Assembly: GCA_030407005.1 (NCBI GenBank)
Contig: JAUDYN010000002.1
Span: 1,612,001 to 1,676,000 of the forward strand
Length of the DNA stretch: 64,000 bases
Source: Desarmillaria ectypa
Taxonomy: Eukaryota > Basidiomycota > Agaricomycetes > Agaricales > Physalacriaceae
Direction of reading: 5' to 3'
The translations under genes were made by a program, and so were the position numbers. The notes below the pieces were generated by a model. That model saw nothing but the letters and a program-made list of their open reading frames with translations, ran no database searches and was not told the origin of the DNA. Shown here one piece after another: positions 1 through 15,192 of the stretch (positions within the stretch are counted from its first letter, which is position 1; each line of letters opens with the position of its first letter).

Positions 1-581
1 TATGGATAGTGGATGGTAAGGACAGCCAATGCGTGTTCTCCATGCCTCTTCGTCGCCACAATCACAACATCCACCGGATTGCTGGGCGATGAAGAAACTG
101 ACGTTATGTCCGGTGTGGTTTGTCGCATGGAAGCATCTAGGACAGAGGACGCAGCTGTCATCCAGAGCGCAATCCCTGGAGCAATGCGAATGAATGCAGT
201 GAGAAAGCGAGTAAAAGTGGCTACGTACTTGCATCTAAAACAGCTTTCTCCCTTCTTGAGAATGTGGCCGCAGGGTCTCCCCGGTAGTACAGGTGCCTCC
301 TTCCCTGCGCCCGAGAAACCTAAGGATGACTGGACTTGACTGAGGGTGGCATGTAGCGGCAAACTTGAATTTGAATTGGGCAGAAAGAGATGAGCGTATG
401 AGCCCCAGAACGCATCGTAGAGTTCTGAGAGAATCTCTGCACGAGTCGCTGCTGTGAAGAGGTATTTCCTAGAGCCAGGCATTGTTTCGAGAACGAAGCG
501 AAGGTGGGACAAAGGGTCGGCAGGGCGGTCGCGGGAATTGATGGATGGTAGAAATTTAGAAAGGGAAGATAACGCGGACAT
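1..581 (-). CDS. UBR1-type N-recognin E3 ubiquitin ligase, 5' part
   Basis: Two exons are visible on the minus strand: 581 to 229 and 175 to the window edge, joined over a 53 bp GT-AG intron (228 to 176) that splits a lysine codon. The ATG at 581 is the first in its frame after an upstream TAA. After about 95 residues without a recognised domain comes a UBR box: Cys-Gly-His, then a Cys-rich zinc cluster with the pattern CxxC, a later HxxH-like pair and CCDCGDEEAW. This motif binds destabilising N-terminal residues in the N-degron pathway (established for Ubr1/UBR1). Only about 175 codons lie in the window, whereas family members are near 1,900 residues, so the rest lies to the left. UBR2 or another UBR-box protein is possible, but the N-terminal position of the box favours Ubr1. 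Confidence 0.85.
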   Translation of the reverse strand, partial: MSALSSLSKFLPSINSRDRPADPLSHLRFVLETMPGSRKYLFTAATRAEILSELYDAFWGSYAHLFLPNSNSSLPLHATLSQVQSSLGFSGAGKEAPVLPGRPCGHILKKGESCFRCKYVATFTRFLTAFIRIAPGIALWMTAASSVLDASMRQTTPDITSVSSSPSNPVDVVIVATKRHGEHALAVLTIHYP

Positions 582-2985
<2,404 letters not shown>

Positions 2986-3447
2986 CTGTATCTTTATCGA
3001 TTTGTCGTGTACGCTAGAGGTTATTTAATGCATCGAGTAAAGAAAGGGCTCTTATTGTGGGGAAGCGCAAGGCTTGTTACTGACCCTTGTCATCAGGTAG
3101 CGCTGGATGCCACTTTTGTGGCGTTTTTTGAGCCGATTTTCCTGCTGGAGGATTTATGGGGTCATTTTGTGCAGGATCTGCATATCTTCATCATACTTGT
3201 TTATCTTGGAATCTGAGGGTTTGCAGTGAGTAGACTAGTGGCTGGTTACTATTGATCAACCAGAAGTGCCAATTTGGTGCTGTTCAATTTTCTCCCTTCA
3301 TGATTCTTCACTGGAATACTGAGTAACCTCTGTCTAATCTTGTAGTGGCAGTTGCTGGGTCCCTGATTCTTTCTTTCTGTACAAGAAACATGGTATTACA
3401 AATTTTTTTTGACTTTTCCCCTAACTTTTGGCCTTATATTATCATGC
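2986..3447. other. 3' flank of the kinase gene, no gene recognised
   Basis: The first part is presumably the 3' UTR of the kinase gene. From about 3391 the sequence (TATTACAAA, a T-run, then GGCCTTATATTATCATGC) resembles the first 50 bases of the chromovirus LTRs further right, so element A seems to have inserted into an older LTR fragment. No ORF here resembles a known protein. Confidence 0.45.
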
Positions 3448-3774
3448 TGTTAGGACCCGATTACCACGTGATCTTGGGACCAGACGCTAATTCCCAGGCT
3501 GTCTCGCATTCGGACAATCACCCTGAATGGGAAAGTGGTATAGGTCTTTAGAAGAGTGTATAATAGTGTATATATTAAGTTTAGTTGGAAGATGCAGAAC
3601 ATACATGGATAACTGATGTTTAAATATAGTATAGTATGGGTGTATGTTCATGTGTGAATCATGTGTCTGATAGTCAGATGATAAAAAGAGGGTTGGATAT
3701 GTTGACAGCATGAGTGAATTGATGAATGAGCAATAAGATGTCAGATTAGATAGGAAAATGGCAAAATTGTAACA
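3448..3774 (-). repeat. 3' LTR of element A, TATA segment deleted
   Basis: The ends are TGTTA and TAACA. The 327 bp align throughout with the 349 bp LTR at 17748-18096, apart from one 22 bp gap at 3612/3613 that removes the TATATAAG promoter box present in the partner. The LTR lies 462 bp from the kinase stop codon and points towards it. Confidence 0.88.
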
Positions 3775-6700
3775 TTTACCCCCTTGTTAAAGCAGTCATC
3801 CTGACTGCTAAGGCTCTTCTTGGGGGTTTTCAAGTTGTGTTTTGACTTGATCAATCCAATATTGGTCAATTAGCATTTTCCATTGCTCTTGGTCCAGGTT
3901 AATAATCCACTTCCAGAGTCCATCTTTTCATTAGGCAAGGTATGCGATGTCCCCATTGTTGGAGTATTTGTGATCAAGTATGTTGGTCATCATCTTTTCA
4001 TTGGTTACAATTTTGGTAGAGTGTAGAGTTCAGTTAACATTCTTCTCATACTCTGTGATCACTTCCTGGGCATTGCTCATCTTGGTGTCTCAGACCCAAG
4101 AATTGTGTTCCTGAGTCCATTCTTTCCACTTTATGAAATAGTCAATGACTTTCTTCAAGGGTTGTCCCCTTTTTTCTCATACATGGCAGGTTCAGGAATC
4201 TAATACTTCTTCAATTTCATATTCTTCCTGTCCATCCACAAGGTCTGGAGGCAGAGGTGGTGGTTGCTGTTGATTCAGAAATGTGGGTGGAATGTACAAG
4301 ATTAACAGCTTTTTGTTGAACCAGAGGTGGATTTTCCAATGTGGTGGTAATTTCAGCTTGTAGGCTGAGACACCAGCTTTCTTGAGGATTACAAATGGTC
4401 CTGTTCATTTATTGTTGAGTTTCTTTTTTGAACATGGAAGATAAAGGTTGGCAGTATCAAGCCAAACTTTATCCCCTACTTGATATTCCCATGCTGTTTA
4501 TTTTCCTTTATCATACTGATGTTTCATCTGTGTCACCACTTTTTCTAACACATCATGCACTTCCTTGTGTACTTTGGTCATCATTTCAGTAAACTCCATG
4601 GCTGCAGGGTTGGTGAATGGGGTCATTCAACTGGAGTCTGGGAGTATTCATAGATTTCATCCATACAGAGTCATAAACAAACTTTTGCCTGTGGCAGAGT
4701 GGATTCAGTTGTTATGAGTGAACTTGGCTAATGGTAGCCATTCATTCCAGTCTGTTTATTGGTGGTTTATGAATATTCAGAGATATTTTTCAATCTCTTG
4801 ATTAACTCATTCTGTTTGTCCATCTGTCTGGGGGTGATAGGCTGTGGATGTATTTTGAGTGATATTCAGCATCTGATATAGTTCTTTCATGAAGATGGAG
4901 ATGAATTATTGTCCCTAATCCGAAATGACAACTTGGGGCATTCCATGTTTTGCATATACATGGTCATGGAGAATTTGAGCCCACCCTTCTGCTGAGAGTT
5001 CTTTATGACAGGCAACCAGTATGATTGCCTTGGAGAATTGGTCTATGATAACCAGTAATGCATCATAGCCATCCAACTCTGGGAGTCTGGTTACCATGTT
5101 GACTAAGATATGTGTCCAAGAAGATGTGAGAATAGCATTAGGATGGAGTGGAGCAGCTTTAGCCTGTGTATTGCTCTTTGTTTGTTGACAGGTCTTGTAA
5201 CCTTTGATGTATATTTCAATATCCTTTCACAGTTTTGGCCACCAATATTCCTGGAGTATTAGCTCAGCAGTTTTTACTATTCCTGGGTGTCCCACTGTGA
5301 TATGGTCATGGTACTGGGAGATGATTTCTCCTCAGAGATCTTGGTCTGGAGGAACATATATATGTCCATCATAGTATAGAATGCCATCTGTCTGTGTGAC
5401 CCCTCTGTCATGGTTAAGGGATTTGGCTATTCCTTGGTCCCATTGTTCTTTGTGTTGAGTGATGTCTCTTATACATTCAACTTGTTCATTTGTCATCAGG
5501 AGGGTGAGGGCACAGAAATGCTCTGGGGTAAGGATGGTTACATCATGGTTGTCCTCTTTTCCTTGGTCATGGTCATTGCATCAACTGAGTAAGTCAGCTT
5601 TTTTGTTTATAATGCCTGCCTTGTGTTGGAGAGTAAAATAATACTCTGCCAATTCCATGATCCATCGAGCTTGTCAACAGTTCAGTTTCTGTGGTTTTCA
5701 GAAGTACTGGAGATTCTGATGATCTGTCCAGATTTCAATTTCTTCTTTTATGCCCATCAAGTAATGATGCCATTCTTCTAATGCAAGCATTATTGCCAAT
5801 AATTCCTTATCATAGATTTTGTAGTTGCATTCAGTGGCAGTTAACACTTTGGACATGAAGGTGACTGGCCTCCATTTCCTGTTTTGTTTCTGGCTTAGAA
5901 CAGTGCCAATGGCTCTATTGCTGGAGTCAGCCTCTATTTGGAATTTGAGTTGAGTAAACACCTGTTCTTGTTCTGCTCCTCAACTCCATTCTGCTTTTCC
6001 TGTTAGCTGTGTGAGGGGTCGTATAATTATGGAATAATCATGGATGAATTTTTGATAGAAATTCATAAATACAAGAAATGACTGAAGTTCTTTTTTCTTG
6101 GTTGGGGTTGGCCATTCTGTGATTCCTGCTATCTTGACTGGGTCCATGTGGATGGCATCTTGACTGATGATGACTCCTAGGTATTCAGTTTCAAGTATCT
6201 CAAACTCACATTTCTCCACCTTGAGAAACAGTTTGTTTTCTCATAGGCATTGAAGGACTTGTCATACCACATATCGATACTCATCTAATCCCTTGGTAAA
6301 GATGAGAATATCATTGAGATATATGGTTACTTTTTCTCCTGCTATTAGGTCCTTGAATATATCATTCATCATCCACTGGAAAGTGGCTGGTGAATTCATA
6401 AGACCAAAGAACATTATGGTTGGTTCAAAGAGTCCCCTGTTGGTTTAGAAAGTGGCCTTTTCTTCATCTCCATCGCAAATGTGTACATTATTGTATCCCC
6501 ATTGAACATTGAGCTTGGAGAAATACTTTGCTTCACATAGTTTGTCTATAAGCTCAGATATCAAAGGAAGGGGGTATCAATTCTTGATGGTCATTTCATT
6601 CAGTTTTCAATAGTTCTGAACAGATCATAATGTTTCATCTTTCTTTTTGACAAAGAAGAAGGGTGAGGCAAAGGGGGATTTTGAAGGGCAAATTTGTCTG

Positions 6701-8901
6701 GAATCCAAGTTCTCATCTAGAAACTTGTCGAGTTGCTCTTGTTCATTTCAATTGAGTGGATAGACTTTGCAGTCTAGGGTGGACTTCGCATTTGGGATTA
6801 ATTCGATGGCATGGTCCCAGGGTTTTTGAGCAGGGAGTTTGTCAAAGCTATCTTTAGAGAATAAATCTCTAAAACTTTGGTACTGAGGAGATACTAATTC
6901 CTCAAAGGTTTTCTTCAGTTTTTCTACATTAGCTGCTATGGCTAATTTATTTGCATGATGAATGGCTTGAACAATGAGTTCTTCTTGCATGTTAACTGTG
7001 AGAATGGTATCCCCATCCTCCAGTTCTTCATCCCATTGATCTTCATCATCAGAATTGGGGAGGGGGAGTGGATTTTTTATGCATTGACAATGCATAAAAA
7101 TCATTGATCCAGTTTTCCAATTGATTACCAGATTATGGCATTTAAGCCAGTCATGTCTTAAGTAGATGGTCTTAGAGCCCAAGTCAGTGACTGCTAGGTT
7201 GATTTGTTCAATATGACCACCAATGGTCATTCAGAGTTCTATAAACTCAGTGATGTCACTCACCTTGTTGCAGGTTCTGTCTGCAATTGTATACTGGAAT
7301 TAGAGCAGCAGATTTTTGAGTGTCTAGTTCATGTTGTTGAACATACAACCAGTTAATGGAGCTGCCAGTACAGCCACTATCAAGTAGTGCTTTAGTGGTT
7401 AAAGCTTTCTTCCCTATGCAAGAGGCCAACTGTATGTCCATCAAGAAGTCCCATCCCAGACTCTTAGTTCCTTGGATATATCTGATGGGTTCACAGAGTT
7501 CATAGAGTTGCTCTCTAGCTTGACTCTCTCCTGTTTGTAAGCTCATAGTGAGCTCATCGGTCATCTCTCCAAGTCATTTGGGATGGACACACATGGAGCT
7601 GCTTTGGCAATTGCCAAGTTCTTGGCAGTATGGATCATTTGTAAAGTCCAGTCGACCCCAAAGGGTTTGTACCATATGTGATCTGGTACCCTCTTGTTAG
7701 GTGGGATTTCAGGTTTCAGGACCTCCTTGTTAAGGAGTGATTCAGGGTTTAGGGTTTGGGATTGTTTGGCTTTCCAGATTTGAAAGATCATATTATCTTC
7801 TTCATTGGGTACTTCAATAACAGTGGTGGTTCTACTGGTATGCCCCCTCTTTACCACCTGGGTGCTAGTGGGTTCCTGTCTCGCAGCTGTTGCTAGTGCT
7901 ACTGATGATGAGTGATAGGTAGTTGCACTCCAATCTTTGGGAATGTCAACTGGCAAAGTTGGCATTCATTCTGCATTGTCAGAGTCAGGATCTGTCAGCA
8001 CTGGCAGCTCAACCGATACCTTCTTCCTTGAGTCAGGGGGCTTGCTACCATGTCTCTGGTTAGCACTTTCCTTGATGGAGCTAGGCTGAGTTATTGCCAA
8101 ACTCGGCCAAACTTTCAGTTCCTGGTTTGGATGCTCCCTTTCTACTGCCTGGGCACTAGCAGCTTCCCCCAATTCTTTGGCTTGCACTTGTGCTTCCGAT
8201 AAGGTTAGAGTGACAACCCTGCCATTCTCACAGCTGTCAACATAGTTGTCAGGTACAGGTTCCATTGCAGATTTGATATCTGACATCACCAATGGATCAT
8301 CCATGCCCTTCACTTGGGATGAGTCATGCTGAGAGTAATCACTTTTCCTTCAGCTAGTGCACACATGATCAGAAGGATGATGTGCCTATCTTGACAGAGG
8401 ATTCTTGGATATTGATGGAGAATCCTCAGTTCCTCATGTTCAGCCTTGATGGACACTTGTTTCCCCCAATGGCCCTGGTGAAACTTGGTTTGGACTTGGT
8501 TTCCTAAATGGAGGCACAGGGGTGTTCAGCTTCAGAGGCTCTAGGGCATCCTGTCTACTGACCCCAGTCTGCAGTTTTACCTGCATATCCAGTGAGTTTG
8601 CTGAAGCAAGCTCATTGGACTTCATGGCAGTGCCAGCACCATCTGGCAAATTCTGCACTTTATCAAGGGCTCAGGAGTCCCTATATATAACTGTGTCAGC
8701 ATCTTGTAGCAGGATGATGTACCTATTCTTTTTCGATTCTTTGGAGTCTTTTGGCTTCAGAATTGGTAACAAAGTCATATTTTTTTGCATATATAATTGT
8801 CTGTGGTTATAATATTCAGTCTGACCCATGAAAGCCAAGGACTCACCTCAGGCATTGGTTGAGCAAGGAGAATCAAACTCTTGTTGACCTATTCTTTTGC
8901 C
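3775..8901 (-). pseudogene. pol of element A (decayed): protease, RT, RNase H, integrase, chromodomain
   Basis: Reading leftwards the order is: a linker unique to this group (about 8850-7570), aspartic protease with DSGCTGSSI (about 7390-7370), reverse transcriptase (about 6700-5980), RNase H (about 5960-5590), integrase with its zinc site and core (about 5400-4400), a chromodomain (about 4220-4080) and a further C-terminal segment to about 3830. The RT active site reads YLND instead of YLDD (about 6310), and the first integrase Asp is Asn near 5103. Many TGA, TAG and TAA codons interrupt it. The PPT (AACAAGGGGG on the minus strand) is at 3777-3788. Confidence 0.85.
8857..8901 (-). promoter_or_regulatory. 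gag/pol -1 frameshift signal of element A
   Basis: On the minus strand GGCAAAAG (8901-8894) is followed by GA, the gag stop TAG (8891-8889) and a 33-nt hairpin (8889-8857). The lower stem pairs imperfectly (GGTCAA with TCAACC), as expected if a CG in each arm decayed to CA. The -1 frame stays open and matches the other copies (KRIGQQ, then FDSPC). Confidence 0.7.
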
Positions 8902-9818
8902 TCTTCAATTGTGGCCATAGGCAGCACCACTGCATTAGTGGGCCCTACTGACTGAATGTCCTTGAAGTCCTTTCTCTTAGGATAGTCCTTGGCCATGTGA
9001 CCCTTCTCATTGCATCTGAAACAGCAACCTTCTGCTTTTCATCAGTCAACTTCCATTGGTTGTCCTGATCTCTCATATGTCATCCATCAGCCTGTACCTA
9101 AATCCTGACTGAGACCAGTGTTGGCTGTTGGCTTTGGGGCTGAGAAACTTGTTGCCCCAGTGATGGCTTTGCCACTAGGTTGATGTTGGGAGTTTCAGGA
9201 CTCCTTCTTTTATCCTTCTTGTGGTACTCCGATGGTCTGATCAAAGACCCATTTGCACTGGTGTTCTTCATACATGCACATAATCCACTCCTTTCATTTG
9301 GGATAGGTGTGAGGAATGTTTATGCTTATATTGGTTATGCCCATATTAGATATGAACATGGTATATGATGATGGGACCCCAAGTCATACTGCTCTAACCA
9401 TGGCTCTGTGATCATGCTCATCAGACTGTTGTCCCACCAGTTTGGCTTCTTCTTCCAATTTCTGGAAGTAGTGGGATGCCAGTTGGGTTCCCATGTGCAA
9501 GTCAAACATGCACTTCTCATGGACCTCCTTGATTGTGGGGTCCCTGAATTGTTGAGATAACAGGTCAATGAAGTCTTCCCAGGAGGGATATCGGAAGTGG
9601 GTGGTGGTGACATCTCAGGCATTGCTGACCCAGAATTTGGGTCTCTTATAAACCCACCAGTCCTTGGCAGCTCCCTTAAAGTGGGAGGTCACAAATAGTA
9701 CCAGGTGTGATGGCACCTGGAAATAGTGACAGAACACTTTGAAGTAGGCAATGCAATCACCTACGAAGCATTCAATATCATCATGATCCCTCTTGAACAG
9801 CTTTGGGAGTTGGACAAG
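8889..9818 (-). pseudogene. gag of element A, C-terminal part (decayed)
   Basis: Reading leftwards from 9818 the translation starts inside the capsid region (FKRDHDDIE, then GDCIAYF, YFQVPSHLVLF, AAKDWWVYKRP), continues through the EEVHEKCMF-type segment and ends in a degraded CCHC zinc knuckle near 9030-8990. It is cut at 9818 by the LTR of element B, immediately after the pentamer ACAAG. Relative to the intact frame it holds only the last ~310 codons. Confidence 0.8.
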
Positions 9819-10213
9819 TGTTATGGCCCAGTCTAGCATGTGATCTTAGGATCATGTGTCACTCTTGGACTGTCTCATGTTTGGACAATCACCTGTAATA
9901 AGAGGATGGCTAGTCTTTGGAAGAGTGTAGAAGAAGGTATATAGATGCAATTTAGTCAGAAGATAGAGACTAAGTACAAAGTCTCGCTACTTTATATATG
10001 AAAGTATGGAGTTTATTAATAGGTAAAACATGAGCATCCATGCATGAAATATTAGAAGTCAGATGATCATGGACCAACTAGATTGAGAGGATTGGGAATA
10101 TATGGGATGTGAGAGGCTTGGTAGGACTGAATACCAGTGTTTTGGCAGTTATAATGATGTTGTGTAAGTACTGCAATATAAATCATGATAAGATAATAGA
10201 AAAATCATAACAT
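9819..10213 (-). repeat. 3' LTR of nested element B
   Basis: This 395 bp LTR begins TGTTATGG and ends CATAACA, then runs into the PPT complement. It aligns with the LTR of A over short blocks (TGTTA, GTGATCTT, GGACAATCACC, GGAAGAGTGTA) but is clearly a different subfamily. A TATATAAAG-type box is present on the minus strand at about 9990. No partner 5' LTR exists in the window. Confidence 0.82.
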
Positions 10214-13200
10214 TACCCCCTTGTTAAAGCAGTCATCCTGACTGCTATGGTTCTTCATCAGGGGTTTTGAGTTGTGATTTTGCTTGATTGACCCAGTACT
10301 GGTCAATTAGTCATTTCCACACTTCTTTATCTGGGTTGATGATTCATTTTTGAAGTCCATCTTTTCATTGAGCTAAATAAGTGATATTCCCGTTGTCTGA
10401 GTATTCATGATCAAGTAGATGAGTTATGATTTCATCCTTGGTTACAATTTTGGTAGTGTGTAGAGCATGGTTAACATTTGCTTTGTACTCCAGAATTGCA
10501 TCCTTTGCATTCATCATCTCTGTTTCTCAGACCCATGAATTATGTTCCCTAGTCCATCCTTTCCATTTGACCAAGTAGTCAGTGACTATCTTGGATGGTT
10601 ATCCTTTCTTCACTCATACTCGATGAGTGTGAGAGTCTAGTACTTCTTTGATTTCATATTCCTCCTGTCCATCAATGAGGTCAGGAGGAGGAGATGGCAG
10701 CTGTTGTTGGTTTGGGAATAATAGTGTGACATAAGAAGTCAACAGCTTTTTATTGAATCTGGGGTGTATCTTCCAGTGGAGCAGTAATTTCAGCTTGTAT
10801 GCTGCTACTTCCACCTTTTCGAGAATTTTGAATGGACCTGTTCATTTATCATCGAGTTTTTTCTTTGGACATGGAAGATGAAGGTTGGCCATGTCAAGCC
10901 ATACCCAATCACCAACTTGATACTGATGTGGTAACTGTTTCCTTTTATCGTATTGTGCCTTTGTTTGCACTGCCACTTTCTCCAATGCATCATGAACTTC
11001 TTTATGGATCTGGGCCATAGTTTCTGCAAATTCTACTGCAGAGGGATTTGTGAATTGAGTTTTTTGCATAGAATCAAGAATGAGTTGAGGATACCTTCCA
11101 TATAGAATCATGAACAGACTTTTCCCTGTTGCTGAATGCACCTGGTTGTTCTATGCAAATTCTGTGAGGGATAACCATTCTGTCCAGTTGGTTTGTCTGT
11201 GATTGATAAAGATCCATAGGTATTTCTCAATTTCTTGATTAACCCATTCTATCTATCTGTCAGTCTGTGGGTGATATGCTGTGGATGCATTCTGGGTGAT
11301 ATCCAGCATTCTATAAAGTTTCTTCATGAAGGTGGATATGAACTGGGGTTCTCAGTCAGAAATGACAACCTGTGGCATTCCATATTTCATGTAGACATGA
11401 TTTCAGAGTATGCAGGCCCATCCTTTAGCAGACAATTCTTCATGATAAGGGACAGGGATGATGTTTTTTGAGAATCGGTTGATGATGATGAGTAGGGCAT
11501 CATAGCCTTCAGATTCTGGTAATCTGGTAATCATATTGATGGAAATATGGGTCCAGAGAGTGTCTGGAATGGCATTAGGATAGAGCAGGGCAGCTTTTGC
11601 CTGAGTATTGCTTTTTGTTCTTTGGCATACTTTGCATCCCTTGACATAAGTTTCTACATCTTGTTGCACTTTGAGCCACCAATAATCTCATCGGAGTAAT
11701 TCAATAGTTTTGGCAATTCTGAGGTGACCAGCAATTATATGATCATGGTGCTGGGTAATGATTTCTCCTCGAAGACTTTCATCTTTTGGGATATAGATTC
11801 ATCCATCATACCAGAGAAGGCCATCCTTCTGAGTAATTCCTCATTCATAATTAAGGGATTTTTCAATTCCTGAATCCCACTGTTTCCATTGTCGAGTTGT
11901 GTCCTTGATATCTAGGATCTGTTTATTGTAGGTGGGCAACATGAGTGCCTGGAAATGTTGTGGAGAAAGAACAACTATGTCTTTGTTGTCTTCCTTTCCC
12001 TGGTCATAGTCATTGCATCTACTGAGCAGATCAGCTTTCTTGTTTGTCATTCTGGCCTTGTGCTGGAGAATAAAGTGATATTCTGCCAGTTCTGTGACCC
12101 ATTGAGCTTGTTGACAGTTTAATTTTTGTGGTTTTCAAAAGTACTGAAGATTCTGGTGATCTGTCCATATCTCAATTTCCTCCTTGGCACCCATCAAGTA
12201 GTGTCGCCATTCTTCTAGTGCTAGCATGATTGCCAACAGTTTCTTGTTGTAGATCTCATAGTTTCACTCAGTTGTGGTCAAGGCTTTGGACATGAACACA
12301 ACAGGTCTCCATTTACCATTCTGCTCCTGGGAGAGAACAGTGCTGATGGCTCCATCACTCGAATCTGCTTCTACCCTGAATTTTCCTTCATCTAAGGAAT
12401 TGTCAGGGTAATGTTGGTGGTCATTAGCTGTTTAAGCTGTATGAATGCTTGTTCCTGTTCCAGTCCCCATGTCCAGTCAACTTTGCCAGTTAACTGTGTT
12501 AGGAGTCTGACTATTTTGGAATAGTCACGAATGAATTTTTGATAGAAATTGGTGAACCCTAAAAAGGATTGAAGCTCCTTTTTCTTGATAGAGGTCAGCC
12601 ATTCTGCGATTCCTACAACTTTGACAGAGTCCATGTGAATAGCATCATTATCCACTGGAATGTGGTGGGTGAATTAGTTAGTCCAAAGAACATGACTATA
12701 GGCTCAAAGAGACCTCAGTTGGTTCAGAAAGCTGCTTTTTCTTCATCTCCATTGCAGATGCATACATTATTATATCCCCATCTAATGTCCAACTTGGAGA
12801 AGTATTTGGCTCCATGTAGCTTGTCGATAAGTTCAGAGATTAAAAGAAGGGGATACTAATTCTTGATCGTCATTTTATTTAATTTCTGATAGTCTTGAAC
12901 AGGGCATAAGAACCCATCTTTCTTTTTGACAAAGAAGAAAGGGGAGGTGAATAGGGATTTTAAAGGATAAATACATCCTGAGTCAAGGTTTTCATCAAGG
13001 AATTTGTCCAATTGGTCTTGCTCATTGCAATTGAGCAGATAGACTTTACAGTCTAGTGTCAATTTGGCATTAGAAATTAGCTCAATTGTATGATCCCATG
13101 GTTTTTGTTCTGGAAGTTTATCAAAGCTTTCTTTAGAGAATAAATCTCTAAAGCTTTGATATTGTGGTGGTACTAGTTCCTCAAATGTTTTCTTTGGTTT

Positions 13201-15192
13201 TTCCGCATTTGCTGCCACTGCCAACTTGTTGGTGTGGTGTACTGCTCATAGTATGATTTCTTCTTGCATGTTGACCACAAGAATACTTTTGCCCTCTTCT
13301 AGCTCTTCGTCCCATTAATTTCCCTCATTAGCATCAGAAAGGGAGAATAGACCTTTGATGCAAGAACAGTGTCCAAAGGTCATTCGACCCATTTTCCAAT
13401 TGATTAATGGGTTATGGCATTTGAGCCAGTCATGCCCGAAATACATTGTTTTAGAGTCTAGATCTGTGACAGCTGGGTCAATTCGTTCAGTGTGATCTCC
13501 AGTGGTCATTTGGATCTCCACAAATTTGGTTACATTGCCAGCCTTGTTATGAGTTCTATCAGCATTATAGACAAGAATGGGAATGGCAGCTTTTCAGGTG
13601 TCCAACTGGTGTTGTTGGATGTAGCTTTAGTTAATTGAGCTGCCCATGCAGCCACTGTCCAACAATGCTCTGGTTGTCAACATCTGTTTCCTGGTGCAGA
13701 GAGCCAATTTGACATCTACCAGAAAATCTCATCTGGAATTATTGGTACCATGGATGTATTGAATTGGTTCATGAAGTTTGTAGAGCTTTTCACAGGCTAG
13801 GCTCTCTTTGGTCTTTAAACTCTGAATGAGTTCTTCAGTGAGTTCTCCAAGTCATTTGGGATGAATCCAAATGGAGAGGACGGCTTTGGTGACAGCCAAG
13901 TTCTTTGCAGTATGAATGGTGCATAGAGTCCAATCAACTCCAAACAGTCTATACCACATGTGTTTTGATTCTTTTGGGGTCATCAGGGATTCAGGAATTG
14001 GTACCCTCTTGTTAGGAAGTGATTTGGGTTTTGAGTTTTGGGTTTTGGATTGTTTGGCCTTCCAGATTTGAAATGCCATATTGTCTTCTTCATCAGGTAC
14101 TTCAATGATGGTGGTGGTTCTACTGAGGTGCCCCCTCTTTACCACCTGGGTGCTAGTGGATTCCTGTCTCATGGCTGTTGTGAATGCTACCAGCAATGAG
14201 TGACAGATAGCTGCACTCCAATCTTCAGGGATGTCAACTGGTGAAGTTGGCATTCATTCTGCATTGTCAGAGTTGGGATCTGTCAGTGCCAACAGCTTAA
14301 CTGATACCTTTTCCCTCAAGTCAGGAGGCTTGCTACTATACCTTTGATTAACATTTTCCTTGATGGAGCTAGGCTGAGGTATTGCCAGACTCAGCCAAAC
14401 TTTCAGTTTCTAGTTTGGATGCCCCCTTTTTACTGCCTGGGCACTAGCAGCTTCCCCCAATTCTTCAGCTTGCACTTGTACTCCTGATGAGATTAGAGTG
14501 ATGACCCTGTTGTTCTTGCAGCTGTCAACATAGTCATCAGGCACAGGTTCCATCACAGATTCAATATCTGACATCACTAACAGATCATCCACACCCTTTG
14601 CTCAGGACAAGTTGGGCTGAGAGTAATCACTTTTCCTCCAGCTAGTGCACACATGATCAGACGGATGATGTGCCTATCTTGATGAAGGATTCTCAGATGT
14701 TGATGGAGAATCCTTAGTTCCTCATGTTTGGCCTTAGTGGGCACTTGTTTCTCCCACTGGCCCTGGTGAAGCTGGGGTTAGACTTGGCTTCCTAGACAGA
14801 GGTGCAGGGGTGTTTAGCTTCAGAGGCTCTAGAGCATCTCATCTACTGACTCCAGTCCATGGTTTTACCCATGTATCTGGTGAACTTGCCAAGGCAAGCT
14901 CATTAGACTTTGTGGCAGTGCCAGCACCACCTGGCAAATCCTGCACTTTATCAGGGGCTTGGGATTCACTATATATAGTCATGTCAGTTTCTTTCAGAAG
15001 TGTGACATACCTGTTTTTATTCGATTCTTTGGCTTTGTTCAGTTTCAGAGTCTGTGTCAAAGTCATATATTTTTTTGCTGATAAATATCCTAATGCATGT
15101 ACATAAGTCTGACCCACAGAAACTGAGGACTCACCACTGGAGGTATGGGTCAAGCAAGGGGAATTGAACCCTTGTCAACCTATTCTTTTACC
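10214..15192 (-). pseudogene. pol of element B (decayed), RT catalytic core deleted
   Basis: Same domain order as in A: linker (15150-13860), protease DSGCMGSSIN (about 13660-13640), RT, RNase H (about 12400-12060), integrase (about 11800-10850) and chromodomain (about 10680-10540). Near 12652 the sequence jumps from the thumb-side motif DAIHMD straight to QWMM; about 215 bp present in A (6150-6363) are missing, including the YLDD motif, so RT cannot work. The integrase motif SINMITRLP has Asn at the first catalytic Asp. A PPT (10216-10227) and an adjacent hairpin (10230-10246) remain. Confidence 0.83.
15148..15192 (-). promoter_or_regulatory. gag/pol -1 frameshift signal of element B/A
   Basis: GGTAAAAG (15192-15185), GA, stop TAG (15182-15180), then a 33-nt hairpin (15180-15148) with the perfect inner stem AAGGG/CCCTT and loop TTCAATTC. 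The -1 reading is GKRIG, a TGA, then QGFNSPC, and continues into the pol linker. Confidence 0.75.

Noticed and set aside
13..339. Plus-strand 108-codon frame at the left edge
   Set aside because: It is the antisense of the UBR-box exon and intron; the minus-strand translation matches a known zinc motif.
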